From Flavobacteriales bacterium (GTDB lineage Bacteria; Bacteroidota; Bacteroidia; Flavobacteriales_D; Cryomorphaceae): 24,590 nt of DNA. The number at the start of each line of letters is the position of its first letter. Within the stretch, counting starts at the first letter, position 1. The stretch covers positions 1 through 24,590 of the forward strand of contig JAIVHQ010000207.1 in the NCBI GenBank assembly GCA_020200995.1, in the 5' to 3' direction. The position numbers were made by a program, and so were the translations under genes. Positions 6,875 through 15,175 of this stretch are shown piece after piece. Under the pieces are notes generated by a model that was not told where the DNA came from, searched no databases, and was given only the letters and a program-made list of their open reading frames with translations.

Positions 6875-9025
6875 ATGGGAAATAAGAAAAAACAACATAA
6901 AAGGCACGGAAAATCTCCGGCGCACAACAGGAAAAGTATTACCTCGCAAGCGATGGAGTTTTTCCGTGAAAACAGCGGAAAAGAGTTCAACTACAAGCAA
7001 GTATCGGCAAGGCTGGATGTGAACGATCCCGCCGGCCGTCAGCTTGTACTCGAAACCTTAAAGGAACTGGCGGGCATGGACATGCTTAAGCAACCCTCAG
7101 CCGGTAAGTTTTCTATCCACCCTAAGCAAGTGGCTTCTCTGGAAGGCGTAATCGACTTTACAAAAAACGGGGCTGCTTACGTCGTAACCGAAAAAGACGG
7201 CAAGGACATATTCATTTCCGAAAAGAACACCTTCACCGCCCTACACGGCGATACTGTGGAAGTGACCCTCCTGAAGAAGAACCGCGGGCAAATGGAAGGA
7301 AAGGTAACGCAGATCGTAAAGCGAAACGCTGAGCAATATGTAGGCATCGTTGAGGTATCCGAACGTCAAACCTTCTTTGTTCCTTCCAACAGCCGCATAC
7401 ATGTTGACTTCTACATCGATTCCAAGAAACTCAACGGCGCCGAAAACGGGCAGAAGGTCATTGTACGCCTGCTCGACTGGCCCGATCCCAACAAATCTCC
7501 CTTTGCGGAAGTAATCGATGTGCTGGGCGAGCCCGGCGACAACAACGTGGAAATGCATGCCATCCTTGTGGAATTCGGCTTGCCTTATGAGTTTCCGCAG
7601 GAGGTCCTTGATGCAGCACAAAAGATCGATGTGACCATCTCTGATGAAGAAGTAAGCAAAAGGCTGGATATGCGGGGAATTCCAACCTTTACCATTGACC
7701 CCGACGACGCCAAAGACTTTGATGATGCATTGAGCTTTAGAAAGCTGGAAAACGGAAATACCGAAGTGGGTATTCACATTGCCGATGTGGCACATTACGT
7801 TCAGCCCGGAAGCATCATCGACGATGAGGCAGTAAAAAGGGCCACATCAGTGTACCTTGTGGACAGGGTGGTGCCCATGCTGCCCGAAGTGCTGTCTAAC
7901 CATGTATGCTCCCTCCGACCCGATGAGGATAAGCTCTGCATGTCGGCCGTGTTTGAAATGACAAAAGATTGGAACATCAAAAAATCTTTTTTCGGGCGTA
8001 CCGTGATTCGCAGTCAACGCCGCTTCACCTATGATGATGCTCAGAAGGTAATCGAAACGGGGAAAGGTGATTTTGCCGAGGAAATCACTTCACTCAACCA
8101 ACGAGCCGCTGCCATGCGAAAAGAACGCATGCGAAAAGGCGCGCTGGAATTCGGCGGTGTGGAAGTAAAATTCAAACTCGATGAAAATGGAAAACCCATA
8201 GGCGTGTATCAAAAAGTAATGAAAGAGGCCAACTGGCTTGTTGAAGAGTTTATGCTGCTGGCCAACAAAAAAGTGGCAGAGCACATCGGAAAGCCCGGTA
8301 AAGGCGAACAGGCCAAAACTTACGTGTACCGAATTCACGATCTTCCCGATCCCGAAAAATTAAAAACACTAAAGGACTTTGTAGGGCGCCTCGGATACAA
8401 ACTGAGCAGTACCGATCCTGAGCAAGCATCGCGCGCATTAAATGCGCTTATGAACCAGCTCAAGGACAAACCTGAAGAGGACATTGTAAAGCTGATGGCC
8501 ATCCGTACCATGTCTAAAGCTGTGTACTCTACAGAGAATATCGGCCATTACGGATTGGCCTTTAGCCATTACACCCACTTTACATCCCCCATCAGGCGCT
8601 ATCCTGACGTGATGGCCCACCGCCTCCTGATGCAGTACAAAAGCGGAGGAAAGAGCGCCAAAGCCGATGACATCGAAAAATCCTGCAAGCACTCTTCTCA
8701 AATGGAGAAAAAAGCCACAGATGCCGAGCGAGCGTCTATCAAATACAAGCAGGTGGAATTCATGCTCGATAAAATCGGTGAAGTGTTTGCAGGCACCGTG
8801 AGTGGCCTTGCACGTTGGGGCATGTACGTGGAGTTAGAAGACAATAAATGCGAGGGCATGATACCCCTGAACTCAATGAGCGATGACATCTACAAGTACG
8901 ACGAGCGCAAGCATCAAATTGTCGGAACAAAGTACAAGGAAGTGTACGAGTTCGGAGATAAAGTGAAAGTGAAAGTGCACGGAGCCGATCTCAAGCAGAA
9001 ACAGCTGGATTTTCGTATTGCCTAA
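6875..9025 (+). CDS. rnr: Ribonuclease R
   Basis: This is a processive 3'-5' exoribonuclease of the RNB/RNase II family that degrades structured RNA and takes part in rRNA and mRNA turnover. From the ATG at 6875 it is 716 aa. It has a basic N-terminal tail (GNKKKQHKRH), a winged-helix-like segment, cold-shock/OB domains (about 80-230), the RNB domain (about 260-590) and a C-terminal S1 domain (about 630-712, GTVSGLARWGMYVEL). The catalytic aspartates of TIDPDDAKDFDDA are at 275, 281, 283 and 284, with the same spacing as in E. coli RNase R. The C-terminal basic extension of the E. coli enzyme is missing, which is usual in Bacteroidota. An in-frame ATG at 6854 exists, but the lysine-rich start at 6875 fits the family better. 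It is divergent from ferritin and convergent with the response-regulator gene. Confidence 0.95.
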   Translation: MGNKKKQHKRHGKSPAHNRKSITSQAMEFFRENSGKEFNYKQVSARLDVNDPAGRQLVLETLKELAGMDMLKQPSAGKFSIHPKQVASLEGVIDFTKNGAAYVVTEKDGKDIFISEKNTFTALHGDTVEVTLLKKNRGQMEGKVTQIVKRNAEQYVGIVEVSERQTFFVPSNSRIHVDFYIDSKKLNGAENGQKVIVRLLDWPDPNKSPFAEVIDVLGEPGDNNVEMHAILVEFGLPYEFPQEVLDAAQKIDVTISDEEVSKRLDMRGIPTFTIDPDDAKDFDDALSFRKLENGNTEVGIHIADVAHYVQPGSIIDDEAVKRATSVYLVDRVVPMLPEVLSNHVCSLRPDEDKLCMSAVFEMTKDWNIKKSFFGRTVIRSQRRFTYDDAQKVIETGKGDFAEEITSLNQRAAAMRKERMRKGALEFGGVEVKFKLDENGKPIGVYQKVMKEANWLVEEFMLLANKKVAEHIGKPGKGEQAKTYVYRIHDLPDPEKLKTLKDFVGRLGYKLSSTDPEQASRALNALMNQLKDKPEEDIVKLMAIRTMSKAVYSTENIGHYGLAFSHYTHFTSPIRRYPDVMAHRLLMQYKSGGKSAKADDIEKSCKHSSQMEKKATDAERASIKYKQVEFMLDKIGEVFAGTVSGLARWGMYVELEDNKCEGMIPLNSMSDDIYKYDERKHQIVGTKYKEVYEFGDKVKVKVHGADLKQKQLDFRIA

Positions 9026-9069
9026 GGCTTAAATTACCCTCACAGGCAAGTAGAGAAATTCATAAAGCA

Positions 9070-9822
9070 CTATACCAGGTTGATTTTTTTGCTGAGATCT
9101 TCCTTGTAAGAACCGCCGATAGGAATGACCTTCTTATCGTTTTCCAAAATCAAATTTGGCTGCTCTATGGCGGCAATTTTATCTAAGCGGACTATAAAAG
9201 AACGATGAACGCGGATAAAATCGTCTTTCGGTAGCTTGGCAGCAATATCCTTCATGGTGCTGTGAATAGTGTACCTGTGGTTCAGGGCATTAATCACCAC
9301 ATAATCTTTCAGCGCTTCCACGAAGTAGATGTCTTCCGTTTTTAATTTAACCAGCCTTGAATTGGATTTCACGAAAATAAAGTCTGTCGATTCTTTGCTA
9401 TCTACCAATGAAAAAAGCAGGTCGCGCTCTTTGCGTACTTCTGTCTCTTTGAAGTGCTTATAGATAGCCATTTCAATCGAAGTATGGATATCTATTTCCT
9501 TAAAAGGCTTGATGATGTACCCGTAAGGTTCAGTCACTTTGGCCCTTGAAAGTGTGGCTTCGTCAGCGTAAGCAGTGAGATAAATCACAGGTATATCATG
9601 TCTGGCTTTGATTTCTTCGGCGGCATCTATTCCGGTCATTTTGCCCTTAAGCATAATGTCCATTAATACGATGTCCGGGTTGAGGTTTGCGACCATATCG
9701 ATGGCCTTTTCGCCAGTGGAAGATGCGCCTACAACATTGTATCCCAGCTTTTTTAAGCTATGCTGAATATCTTTAGAGACGATGGCCTCATCTTCAACTA
9801 CCAGAACATTGGTTTTAGCCAT
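9070..9822 (-). CDS. LytTR-family response regulator
   Basis: This two-component response regulator is 250 aa from the ATG at 9822. The receiver domain (4-120) has acidic pocket D11/E12, phospho-acceptor D55 in VLMDIML, T83 and K105. A helical linker (121-145) follows, then a LytTR DNA-binding domain (147-247; DIYFVEALKDYVVI, FIRVHRSFIV, NLILENDKKVIPIGGSY). LytTR proteins activate promoters by binding imperfect direct repeats. The gene follows the histidine kinase with 13 nt between the kinase stop and this ATG, so the two form one transcript and very likely a cognate pair. A TTG at 9849 would extend the protein into the kinase gene and is less likely. Target genes cannot be read from the window. 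Confidence 0.93.
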   Translation of the reverse strand: MAKTNVLVVEDEAIVSKDIQHSLKKLGYNVVGASSTGEKAIDMVANLNPDIVLMDIMLKGKMTGIDAAEEIKARHDIPVIYLTAYADEATLSRAKVTEPYGYIIKPFKEIDIHTSIEMAIYKHFKETEVRKERDLLFSLVDSKESTDFIFVKSNSRLVKLKTEDIYFVEALKDYVVINALNHRYTIHSTMKDIAAKLPKDDFIRVHRSFIVRLDKIAAIEQPNLILENDKKVIPIGGSYKEDLSKKINLV

Positions 9823-9835
9823 TTGACTTTCAAGT

Positions 9836-11302
9836 TTATTGTTTATCAAAAGTAATCAAATATTTCGTACCCTTTTTACTGGTTACGTTGATATGTGCGT
9901 CGAGCTGATCGATAAGTGTGTATACCAATTGCAGTCCGAGGGTATCAGAATTTTCAACGTCAAGTGATTTGGGCAATCCTATCCCGTCGTCAGATATAGT
10001 CAGATTGATTTTATCGTTAATATCCTTGAGTTCCATGAATATCTCCCCTTCAGCATCATTGGGGAATGCATACTTCAGCGCATTCGATACAAGCTCATTT
10101 ACGATCAAGCCGCATGGAATGGCCTGATCGAGGCTTAAAAAGACCTTTTCAAAATCAGTATTCAAACTCACCCTTCCCGTACCTAAGCTGTATGAGTGAA
10201 TCAGACTATTGCTGAGCGAGCGGATATAATCACTGAATTCAATTCTCGAAAAATCTCCTGTTTGATAAAGCGATTCGTGGATAAAACTCATCGACTTGAT
10301 CCTGTTTTGACTTTCGCGGAGTATGTTCAACGAGTTTTCGTCTTTTACATAAGAAGACTGCAGGTTGAGAATGCTGGAAATTACCTGAAGGTTGTTTTTC
10401 ACACGGTGATGCACCTCTTGGAGCAGGACCTCCTTCTCTCGGATAGATTCCAGCATTTGCACCTGGATTTCCTTCTTATCGGTAATCTCGTGAGAAAGGC
10501 ATGATACTTCTTTAATTACTCCATCCTCTCGATAAATGGGGTTGAAAAAAGTTTCCATCCACCTCTTTTTCCCTTTGCGACCCTGAAGGCTCCCTTCGAA
10601 TTGTTGTTTTTCACCTGCGAAAGCTTTCTCAAAATAGAGGTTAAGCATTCCTTGAGCTTCAGGGGTAATGGCATCGCTTAAGCCTTCGGAAAAGTTGCTT
10701 CCTATACTCACTTCTTTTCCGAAAAGCTTGAAATACTGATTGGCAAACACCCTGTTGAAAGAAACAATCCTGATGTTTTTGTCTACGGTCCAAATGAACA
10801 TAGCCGTACTGTCAAAGATAGCATTGATCTTTGCAGCTTGATCTTTGAGTTTCCGCTCTGCTGCACGCTTGAATGTAACCGTTTGTGATAGAATCGCTAT
10901 TTCGCACACCTCACCATCATCATCCTTGATAGGACTCATGGATATTTCTTCGAGGTGCTCCTTGCCCGCGGTATCTTTTATGAGTTCCTCTATTTGTATT
11001 TTTTCTCCTTTCAGGACGATTGCGTAGTACTCGCGCCATTTTCCTCCTCGACCCGGTAAACACGCTTCAAAGAAATCTGCGGCATTTTCGTTCAAGTTTG
11101 GTTTAAGATTGAAGCGCTCTGTCATACGCTTCGTAAAAACTTCATTAAACGATGTAAAATTTAACCTGCGGTCGACTGACCAAATCATGTGATTGGATGC
11201 ATTGAAGATTGCCTGAATCTTCGCCGATTGATCATCTACTTTCTTAACGGCCATGATGTTTCTCAATTTGCTCAGCTCGCTTTGCGCGCCGGGTTGAGAC
11301 AT
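9836..11302 (-). CDS. Soluble PAS-PAS sensor histidine kinase (HisKA_2 type)
   Basis: This 488-aa kinase has no transmembrane helix, so it must sense a cytoplasmic signal. Two PAS domains that resemble each other (about 27-145 and 157-275; compare AIFNASNHMIWSVD with AIFDSTAMFIWTVD) are followed by a HisKA_2 dimerisation box EVHHRVKNNLQ (phospho-acceptor histidine at 298/299). The HATPase domain has an N box VNELVSNALKYAF (401-413), G1 DDGIGLP (438-444) and G2 TLGLQLV (454-460). All catalytic boxes are intact. HisKA_2 kinases often work with LytTR regulators in Bacteroidota, and the next gene is one. A -7 promoter motif lies 38 nt upstream. The PAS ligand is unknown; no haem- or flavin-specific motif could be picked out. 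Confidence 0.92.
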   Translation of the reverse strand: MSQPGAQSELSKLRNIMAVKKVDDQSAKIQAIFNASNHMIWSVDRRLNFTSFNEVFTKRMTERFNLKPNLNENAADFFEACLPGRGGKWREYYAIVLKGEKIQIEELIKDTAGKEHLEEISMSPIKDDDGEVCEIAILSQTVTFKRAAERKLKDQAAKINAIFDSTAMFIWTVDKNIRIVSFNRVFANQYFKLFGKEVSIGSNFSEGLSDAITPEAQGMLNLYFEKAFAGEKQQFEGSLQGRKGKKRWMETFFNPIYREDGVIKEVSCLSHEITDKKEIQVQMLESIREKEVLLQEVHHRVKNNLQVISSILNLQSSYVKDENSLNILRESQNRIKSMSFIHESLYQTGDFSRIEFSDYIRSLSNSLIHSYSLGTGRVSLNTDFEKVFLSLDQAIPCGLIVNELVSNALKYAFPNDAEGEIFMELKDINDKINLTISDDGIGLPKSLDVENSDTLGLQLVYTLIDQLDAHINVTSKKGTKYLITFDKQ

Positions 11303-11339
11303 GCCGCTTCTGCAGCTGTTGTCGCCCGTAAACTTACGA

Positions 11340-11347
11340 CAAATCTA
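11340..11347 (-). promoter_or_regulatory. -7 promoter motif for the histidine kinase operon
   Basis: On the minus strand this reads TAGATTTG, a match to TAnnTTTG, 38 nt before the kinase ATG at 11302. It would give a leader of about 30 nt. No TTG is found at the right spacing for a -33 element. Confidence 0.5.
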
Positions 11348-11460
11348 TACTTTTCTGCAATTTTCTAAACTGAGGAGCGGGTGTATTTGAATTTATGCCG
11401 CTCATGGATGATTTTGATTGAATTCAAATCCATTGGTACATCTATGCCCGATGTACATGG

Positions 11461-12969
11461 CTATATTTCGGGTACATAATTTTCTGCTTTTATAACGCGT
11501 TTGCCATTGATTTTAACTTCACGTCCCGACTTATACTTTACGTTCAACGTGAGTTCTCCGTCCTCTTTGTATTTTCTCCAGGTACCCACCCTCAGGCCGC
11601 TTTTGTACTTACCTTCGAGTTTTACCTGGCCATTGGGGTGGTACCACTTGTGCTTTCCTACAGCCATGCCCGCTACATATTCGCCTTCATAAGCGACGCT
11701 TTCGTCCTGGTATTCATAAATCCATTCCCCCGTTCGCTCACCATCAGTGTATTTTCCTCGTTCTGTGTGGTCACCCACGTTCAAAAACCACGTACCGTCT
11801 CTCAATCCACTGATGTAATCGCCCTGTACAACAATATTCCCTTCACGGTCATATTCCTTCACAGTACCATCTTCTTTGCCCCTTCTGAAAAACTCTTCGC
11901 GACGCAATTTTCCATCCTCGTAGTACCAGGTCCACCTGCCGTTTGGCAATCCATCTGCAAATTTTGCCTTATGCTCAGTCTCGCCGTTTTTGTGATAGTA
12001 GATCCAATCGCCTGTTCGTTTGCTATTTTCAAATTCACCTTCAGCCTTGAGCTCACCTGATTCGAAATACAGTTTCCAAATGCCCTGATAATCACCGTTC
12101 CGATCAATGATTCCTTCTCCAATTTTTTCTCCTTTGCTGTAAAGCTCTCCCGCTGTAATATTACCTTCCTGATCGTACAGGCGATGGGTACCTTCCTTAA
12201 CACCATCCACATATCCCCCTGTCGATTTCACCGTACCGTCATCATAATAAGTATTGCGTATGTCCAAAATAACTGATTCCTCAGAATCAGTTACGAGTTC
12301 ATCATCCCGGTATTTTTCAAGGGTAAGCAAATCTCCGCGCTTGTCGTAGGTTTTGAAAATGCCGTTTTTCATATCGTTCATGAAGCGACCCTCATAAGCC
12401 AATACGCCATTGGGATGAAAACGGACCCAGGGGCCGCGCTTTTTACCCTGAGTATCGAATCGATTTACTTTGTCGGCGGTTCTCAGAAAGCCTTCTCGGT
12501 AAGACAGCAAAGTGATGATCCTGCCTTCTCTGTCAAATTCAAATCCATCACCTTGTTCCTTCCCATTTTCGAAAGGAATGCGTTTGTTCAACTCACCCGT
12601 CGGGTAGTAATAAAGGGCTTCACCCACTTTAACCTCGTTTTCGAATTGCGATTCTTCGTACAGCACGCCGTTGCGATATGCGATATACCGACCATGCTTT
12701 TTTCCTGCACGATAAGTAATTTCAGTAACTTTTTCCCCTGCTTCATTATAAAAAATCCAGGTACTGTCGAGTTCAAAATCGGCGCGGTTGCCCTCAGATT
12801 TAAGCGTGCCATCGGGGTGGTATGTTTTCCAATATCCATCCGGTCGGCCGTCGACCATGTACCCCTCACTGCTGACGTTGCCGTTGTCGTATTTGTAAAC
12901 CGTATATTCCCCTTGTGCTTCACAGGGCAAATGTGCGAAAACAAATCCGACAGCGATGATGGTCCTCAT
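11461..12969 (-). CDS. Exported MORN_2/YwqK-repeat protein
   Basis: This 502-aa protein starts with a short signal peptide (TIIAVGFVFAHLPCEA, cleavage near residue 18) and then consists almost entirely of about 19 repeats of 22-25 residues with the pattern W-x-x-Y-x-x-x-G-x-L-x-x-E-G-x-Y-x-x-G-x-x-x-G, as in WKTYHPDGTLKSEG and KWYHPNGQVKLEGKYKSG. This is the MORN_2 repeat found in proteins labelled YwqK-family antitoxin. That label is a homology name and there is no toxin gene beside it. Such repeats form an elongated beta-hairpin structure, suited to binding at the cell surface or in the periplasm. The frame is open upstream to 13086, but a -7 promoter motif lies inside that extension and the signal peptide begins at 12969, so that ATG is chosen. 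The gene stands alone. Function is unknown. Confidence 0.85.
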   Translation of the reverse strand: MRTIIAVGFVFAHLPCEAQGEYTVYKYDNGNVSSEGYMVDGRPDGYWKTYHPDGTLKSEGNRADFELDSTWIFYNEAGEKVTEITYRAGKKHGRYIAYRNGVLYEESQFENEVKVGEALYYYPTGELNKRIPFENGKEQGDGFEFDREGRIITLLSYREGFLRTADKVNRFDTQGKKRGPWVRFHPNGVLAYEGRFMNDMKNGIFKTYDKRGDLLTLEKYRDDELVTDSEESVILDIRNTYYDDGTVKSTGGYVDGVKEGTHRLYDQEGNITAGELYSKGEKIGEGIIDRNGDYQGIWKLYFESGELKAEGEFENSKRTGDWIYYHKNGETEHKAKFADGLPNGRWTWYYEDGKLRREEFFRRGKEDGTVKEYDREGNIVVQGDYISGLRDGTWFLNVGDHTERGKYTDGERTGEWIYEYQDESVAYEGEYVAGMAVGKHKWYHPNGQVKLEGKYKSGLRVGTWRKYKEDGELTLNVKYKSGREVKINGKRVIKAENYVPEI

Positions 12970-13071
12970 ACATATACATTTTATCTTTTTAATTAAATAA
13001 AGAGATGGTATAGTATGTCTGTTCATATTGTGGAAATTGATTGTACCGAAAGTATTGAGTTGCGAGTTATC

Positions 13072-13079
13072 CAAAGTTA
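13072..13079 (-). promoter_or_regulatory. -7 promoter motif for the MORN_2 protein gene
   Basis: On the minus strand this reads TAACTTTG, a full TAnnTTTG match, about 100 nt upstream of the ATG at 12969. Transcription would start near 13066, leaving a leader of nearly 100 nt, the longest in the window. The nearest TTG upstream is only 15 nt away, short for a -33 element. Confidence 0.5.
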
Positions 13080-13382
13080 GTAACACTTTACCGACAAGCC
13101 GAATTCTACAACGGTTTCATACAATATACATTGTGAAGTTGTGAACAGAACCGTGTATAACGAGGTAACCGGTAAGTCCTGTGTTTGATAACCTGATTTC
13201 ATTGTTAAGAGAAGTGGGTTTTGATTTGAAAAGTCGTCAAAGGTTTTCCTTGCTTCCTACGTACCCTCTTCCCTATTTAAATTTTAATCGGATAAGTAAG
13301 AAAAAAGTTTTGCGGGGTTATGAACGGGTAATGTCCGATATGAACAGTGGAGGTAGTGAAAAGTTAATTTCTTATGACCTGA

Positions 13383-13399
13383 TATCCTGATAGAGGATA
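13383..13399. repeat. Small inverted repeat upstream of rpiB
   Basis: TATCCT (13383-13388) and AGGATA (13394-13399) form a 6-bp stem with a 5-nt loop, ending about 26 nt before the rpiB -33 TTG. It could be an operator half-site pair or chance in AT-rich DNA. Confidence 0.25.
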
Positions 13400-13425
13400 A
13401 ATACCAATTAGTGATTTGTTCATAA

Positions 13426-13454
13426 TTGTGGCCATTTCGGAATCGTTATCTTTG
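13426..13454 (+). promoter_or_regulatory. Promoter of rpiB
   Basis: A TTG (13426-13428) and TATCTTTG (13447-13454) are 18 nt apart, close to the Bacteroidota -33/-7 arrangement. The -7 ends 17 nt before the ATG at 13472, so the leader is about ten bases. It is the only promoter in the window with a plausible -33 element. Confidence 0.6.
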
Positions 13455-13471
13455 CTGAAACTTCACATAAT

Positions 13472-13903
13472 ATGAATATCTATATAGGCTCCGATCACGC
13501 AGGTTTTGACCTTAAAGAATTGATCATAAAAAGGATTAATACAAAATTTGGAACGCTCGTCGACAAGGGAACTTTTAGCAGTGAAAGTACGGATTATCCC
13601 GATTTCGCACATGCTGTGGCCGAGCTTGTAGAGCGCGAAGAAGGTGCATTGGGTATTTTGATTTGTGGAAGTGCCAATGGAGTGTCAATGGCGGCCAATA
13701 AGCATGCGGGCGTGCGTTGTGCGATTTGTTGGAACAAGGAGATAGCTGAGCTAGCAAGGCTGCATAACGATGCCAATATTTTAGCATTACCGGCGCGATT
13801 TATAAGCAGCGATCTTGCACTGGAATTGGTGGAGGCCTTTTTTACTAACGAATTCGAAGGTGGAAGGCATGCACGCAGGGTCAACAAGATCGCCTGCTCC
13901 TAA
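13472..13903 (+). CDS. rpiB: Ribose-5-phosphate isomerase B
   Basis: The enzyme interconverts ribulose 5-phosphate and ribose 5-phosphate in the non-oxidative pentose phosphate pathway, in the cytoplasm. The 143-aa length is normal. Family residues are all present: D8 and H9 in GSDHAG, the catalytic cysteine C65 in ILICGSANGVSMAANK, H98 in RLHNDAN, and R132, H133 and R136 in the phosphate-binding GGRHARRV. The cysteine marks the E. coli-type rather than the actinobacterial subclass. The start follows the promoter at 13426-13454. It converges on the thioredoxin-like gene with only 12 nt between the two stop codons, so transcripts may overlap. Confidence 0.95.
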   Translation: MNIYIGSDHAGFDLKELIIKRINTKFGTLVDKGTFSSESTDYPDFAHAVAELVEREEGALGILICGSANGVSMAANKHAGVRCAICWNKEIAELARLHNDANILALPARFISSDLALELVEAFFTNEFEGGRHARRVNKIACS

Positions 13904-13915
13904 AAACGGACGGTT

Positions 13916-15175
13916 TTATTGACTGATCAAACTATCGATGACCGTGGTAATATCGGCCTTGAAACGGTCGTGATAAAAGCCTGTGCCTGGTCCGTAAAAC
14001 CCGGTAAATACTTTGACAGGGTGGCCATGTTTATCTGTAATTACTATGGTTGGGTAAGCCATAATTTTTTCCAGCGCGGGGAAGGCTCGGGTCGTATTCT
14101 CACGTGAAACTTTTCCCCCGAATAGAAAATATTCCTGCAACTCGAGGTCATTTTGCATTCGTGATATGGCTTGTTTGGCAGTATTTAAATCGTTGCTGCG
14201 TTCGAAAGCGATGGGTATTACACGAATGGCATTGCTATCATATGTGGAAGCAATTTGTTCTAAGGTCAATGCTGCATCTTTGCAGTTTGGGCACCAACTG
14301 CCTGTAATGTCATATATGTGAATGGTCTTGCCGTCTATGAAATCGAGGTGGGTGACGGTGTCTCCATTTAGATCAGGCAAGGAAAATGTGAATGGTTCAA
14401 TAGTGGAGTTGGCAGATACAAGTTCTGTAGGATGCGAAAGTTCAAAATCCTCATCCGCGACGCCGATCCATTGTTCGGAATAATGTGTACCTGAGATAAA
14501 TCTACCGGATTTGAGAGAATCTCCTGATATGAGGGCATCGAAAACGAAGGCATGGCTCCCGTCAAAAGTGCTTAGGTTAACCTTCCCATTCATGATGTTG
14601 CCCTCGAGATAGCGGTAGTCTCCCGTTTCCGTGAGAAACGTCCCGGTGAGATGGCCTCGATCATTGTCCAATAAAAGCAGGGCATCATACCCGTCAGGGC
14701 CACCGAAGCGAACCTTATATCGCGGTGCGAGTTCTGTTGTTGATTTGGTTGGAGTAAACCTAAAATTCATCCCGCTTTCTGCGATTACGGGAATGCTGTA
14801 GTTTTTTCGGTCGAAGTCAGTCCATGTGCCGGTAACGAGTTCAGGACTTTCTCTTCGTAAAGCAAGTTCTGAGTTAAAAACAGGCATTCGATAGTACAGC
14901 GTATCTCCCGAAATACGATCGAGAGATACGCTGATGGTTTCATCTGCATTGTGAATGCGTAAGCGTGATCCTTCTTCAAACCCGTTTTCGACCAATGCCG
15001 TGAATGGAAGTACATCCGAATTCAACTGTAGAGTAAATCTCCAGATTTCGTCCTTTGATACTTCACTATCGGCCGTGGTTGGCTGTTGTTCTGTGCATCC
15101 CACTGTTATTACAAGGAATACAGAGGTTAGCAGGGTTTGAAAGTATCGTCTCAATGTGTTGAGATTAAAAATCAA
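13916..15175 (-). CDS. Thioredoxin-like (TlpA/ResA-type) lipoprotein
   Basis: This 419-aa protein has an N-terminal hydrophobic stretch (about 13-26) ending in a lipobox-like ITVGC with C27, so it is probably a lipoprotein facing the periplasm. Residues 40-255 are a beta-rich region of no recognised family. Residues 260-419 are a thioredoxin-fold domain with the redox motif WCPNC (C295, C298) and a cis-proline loop AYPTIVI. TlpA/ResA proteins reduce disulfides, for instance in cytochrome maturation; the substrate here is unknown. The lipobox has T at -3, which is unusual, so simple export is an alternative. The start overlaps the end of the aldehyde dehydrogenase gene by 11 nt, which suggests translational coupling. 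Confidence 0.87.
   Translation of the reverse strand: MIFNLNTLRRYFQTLLTSVFLVITVGCTEQQPTTADSEVSKDEIWRFTLQLNSDVLPFTALVENGFEEGSRLRIHNADETISVSLDRISGDTLYYRMPVFNSELALRRESPELVTGTWTDFDRKNYSIPVIAESGMNFRFTPTKSTTELAPRYKVRFGGPDGYDALLLLDNDRGHLTGTFLTETGDYRYLEGNIMNGKVNLSTFDGSHAFVFDALISGDSLKSGRFISGTHYSEQWIGVADEDFELSHPTELVSANSTIEPFTFSLPDLNGDTVTHLDFIDGKTIHIYDITGSWCPNCKDAALTLEQIASTYDSNAIRVIPIAFERSNDLNTAKQAISRMQNDLELQEYFLFGGKVSRENTTRAFPALEKIMAYPTIVITDKHGHPVKVFTGFYGPGTGFYHDRFKADITTVIDSLISQ

Larger units (their letters stand above)
12970..13471. other. AT-rich 502-nt intergenic region with divergent promoters
   Basis: This is the largest gene-free stretch. It holds the leader and -7 motif of the MORN_2 gene (13072-13079, minus) and the promoter of rpiB (13426-13454, plus). 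It also has a small inverted repeat ACAAT/ATTGT (13121-13134) and a hairpin TATCCT/AGGATA (13383-13399). Two near matches to a DnaA box occur (TTATCCAAA at 13068-13076 and, minus strand, TTATACACG at 13152-13160), too few to propose an origin. An open frame of 69 codons with a GTG start at 13181 resembles nothing recognisable. No RNA gene is seen. Confidence 0.6.

Noticed and set aside
11461..12969. Toxin-antitoxin system suggested by the YwqK name
   Set aside because: No toxin gene is adjacent and the protein is exported; the name reflects repeat homology only.
13181..13390. 69-codon open frame with a GTG start in the intergenic region before rpiB
   Set aside because: No recognisable domain, no promoter motif or RBS, and AT-rich intergenic composition. 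It cannot be supported as a gene.
12970..13471. Possible replication origin, given AT-richness and nearby parS sites
   Set aside because: Only two imperfect DnaA-box-like 9-mers, no cluster, no dnaA gene and no AT-rich repeats.
13903..13917. AAAAC/GTTTT hairpin between the convergent rpiB and thioredoxin-like genes as a bidirectional terminator
   Set aside because: Only five AT-rich base pairs, overlapping both stop codons, with no T tract worth the name.
14096..14111. CACGTGAAAC with flanks resembling a third parS site
   Set aside because: Only about 12 of 16 positions match and the left half-site is poor; it lies in the thioredoxin-like coding region. A similar 12/16 match at about 24404-24419 was dismissed for the same reason.
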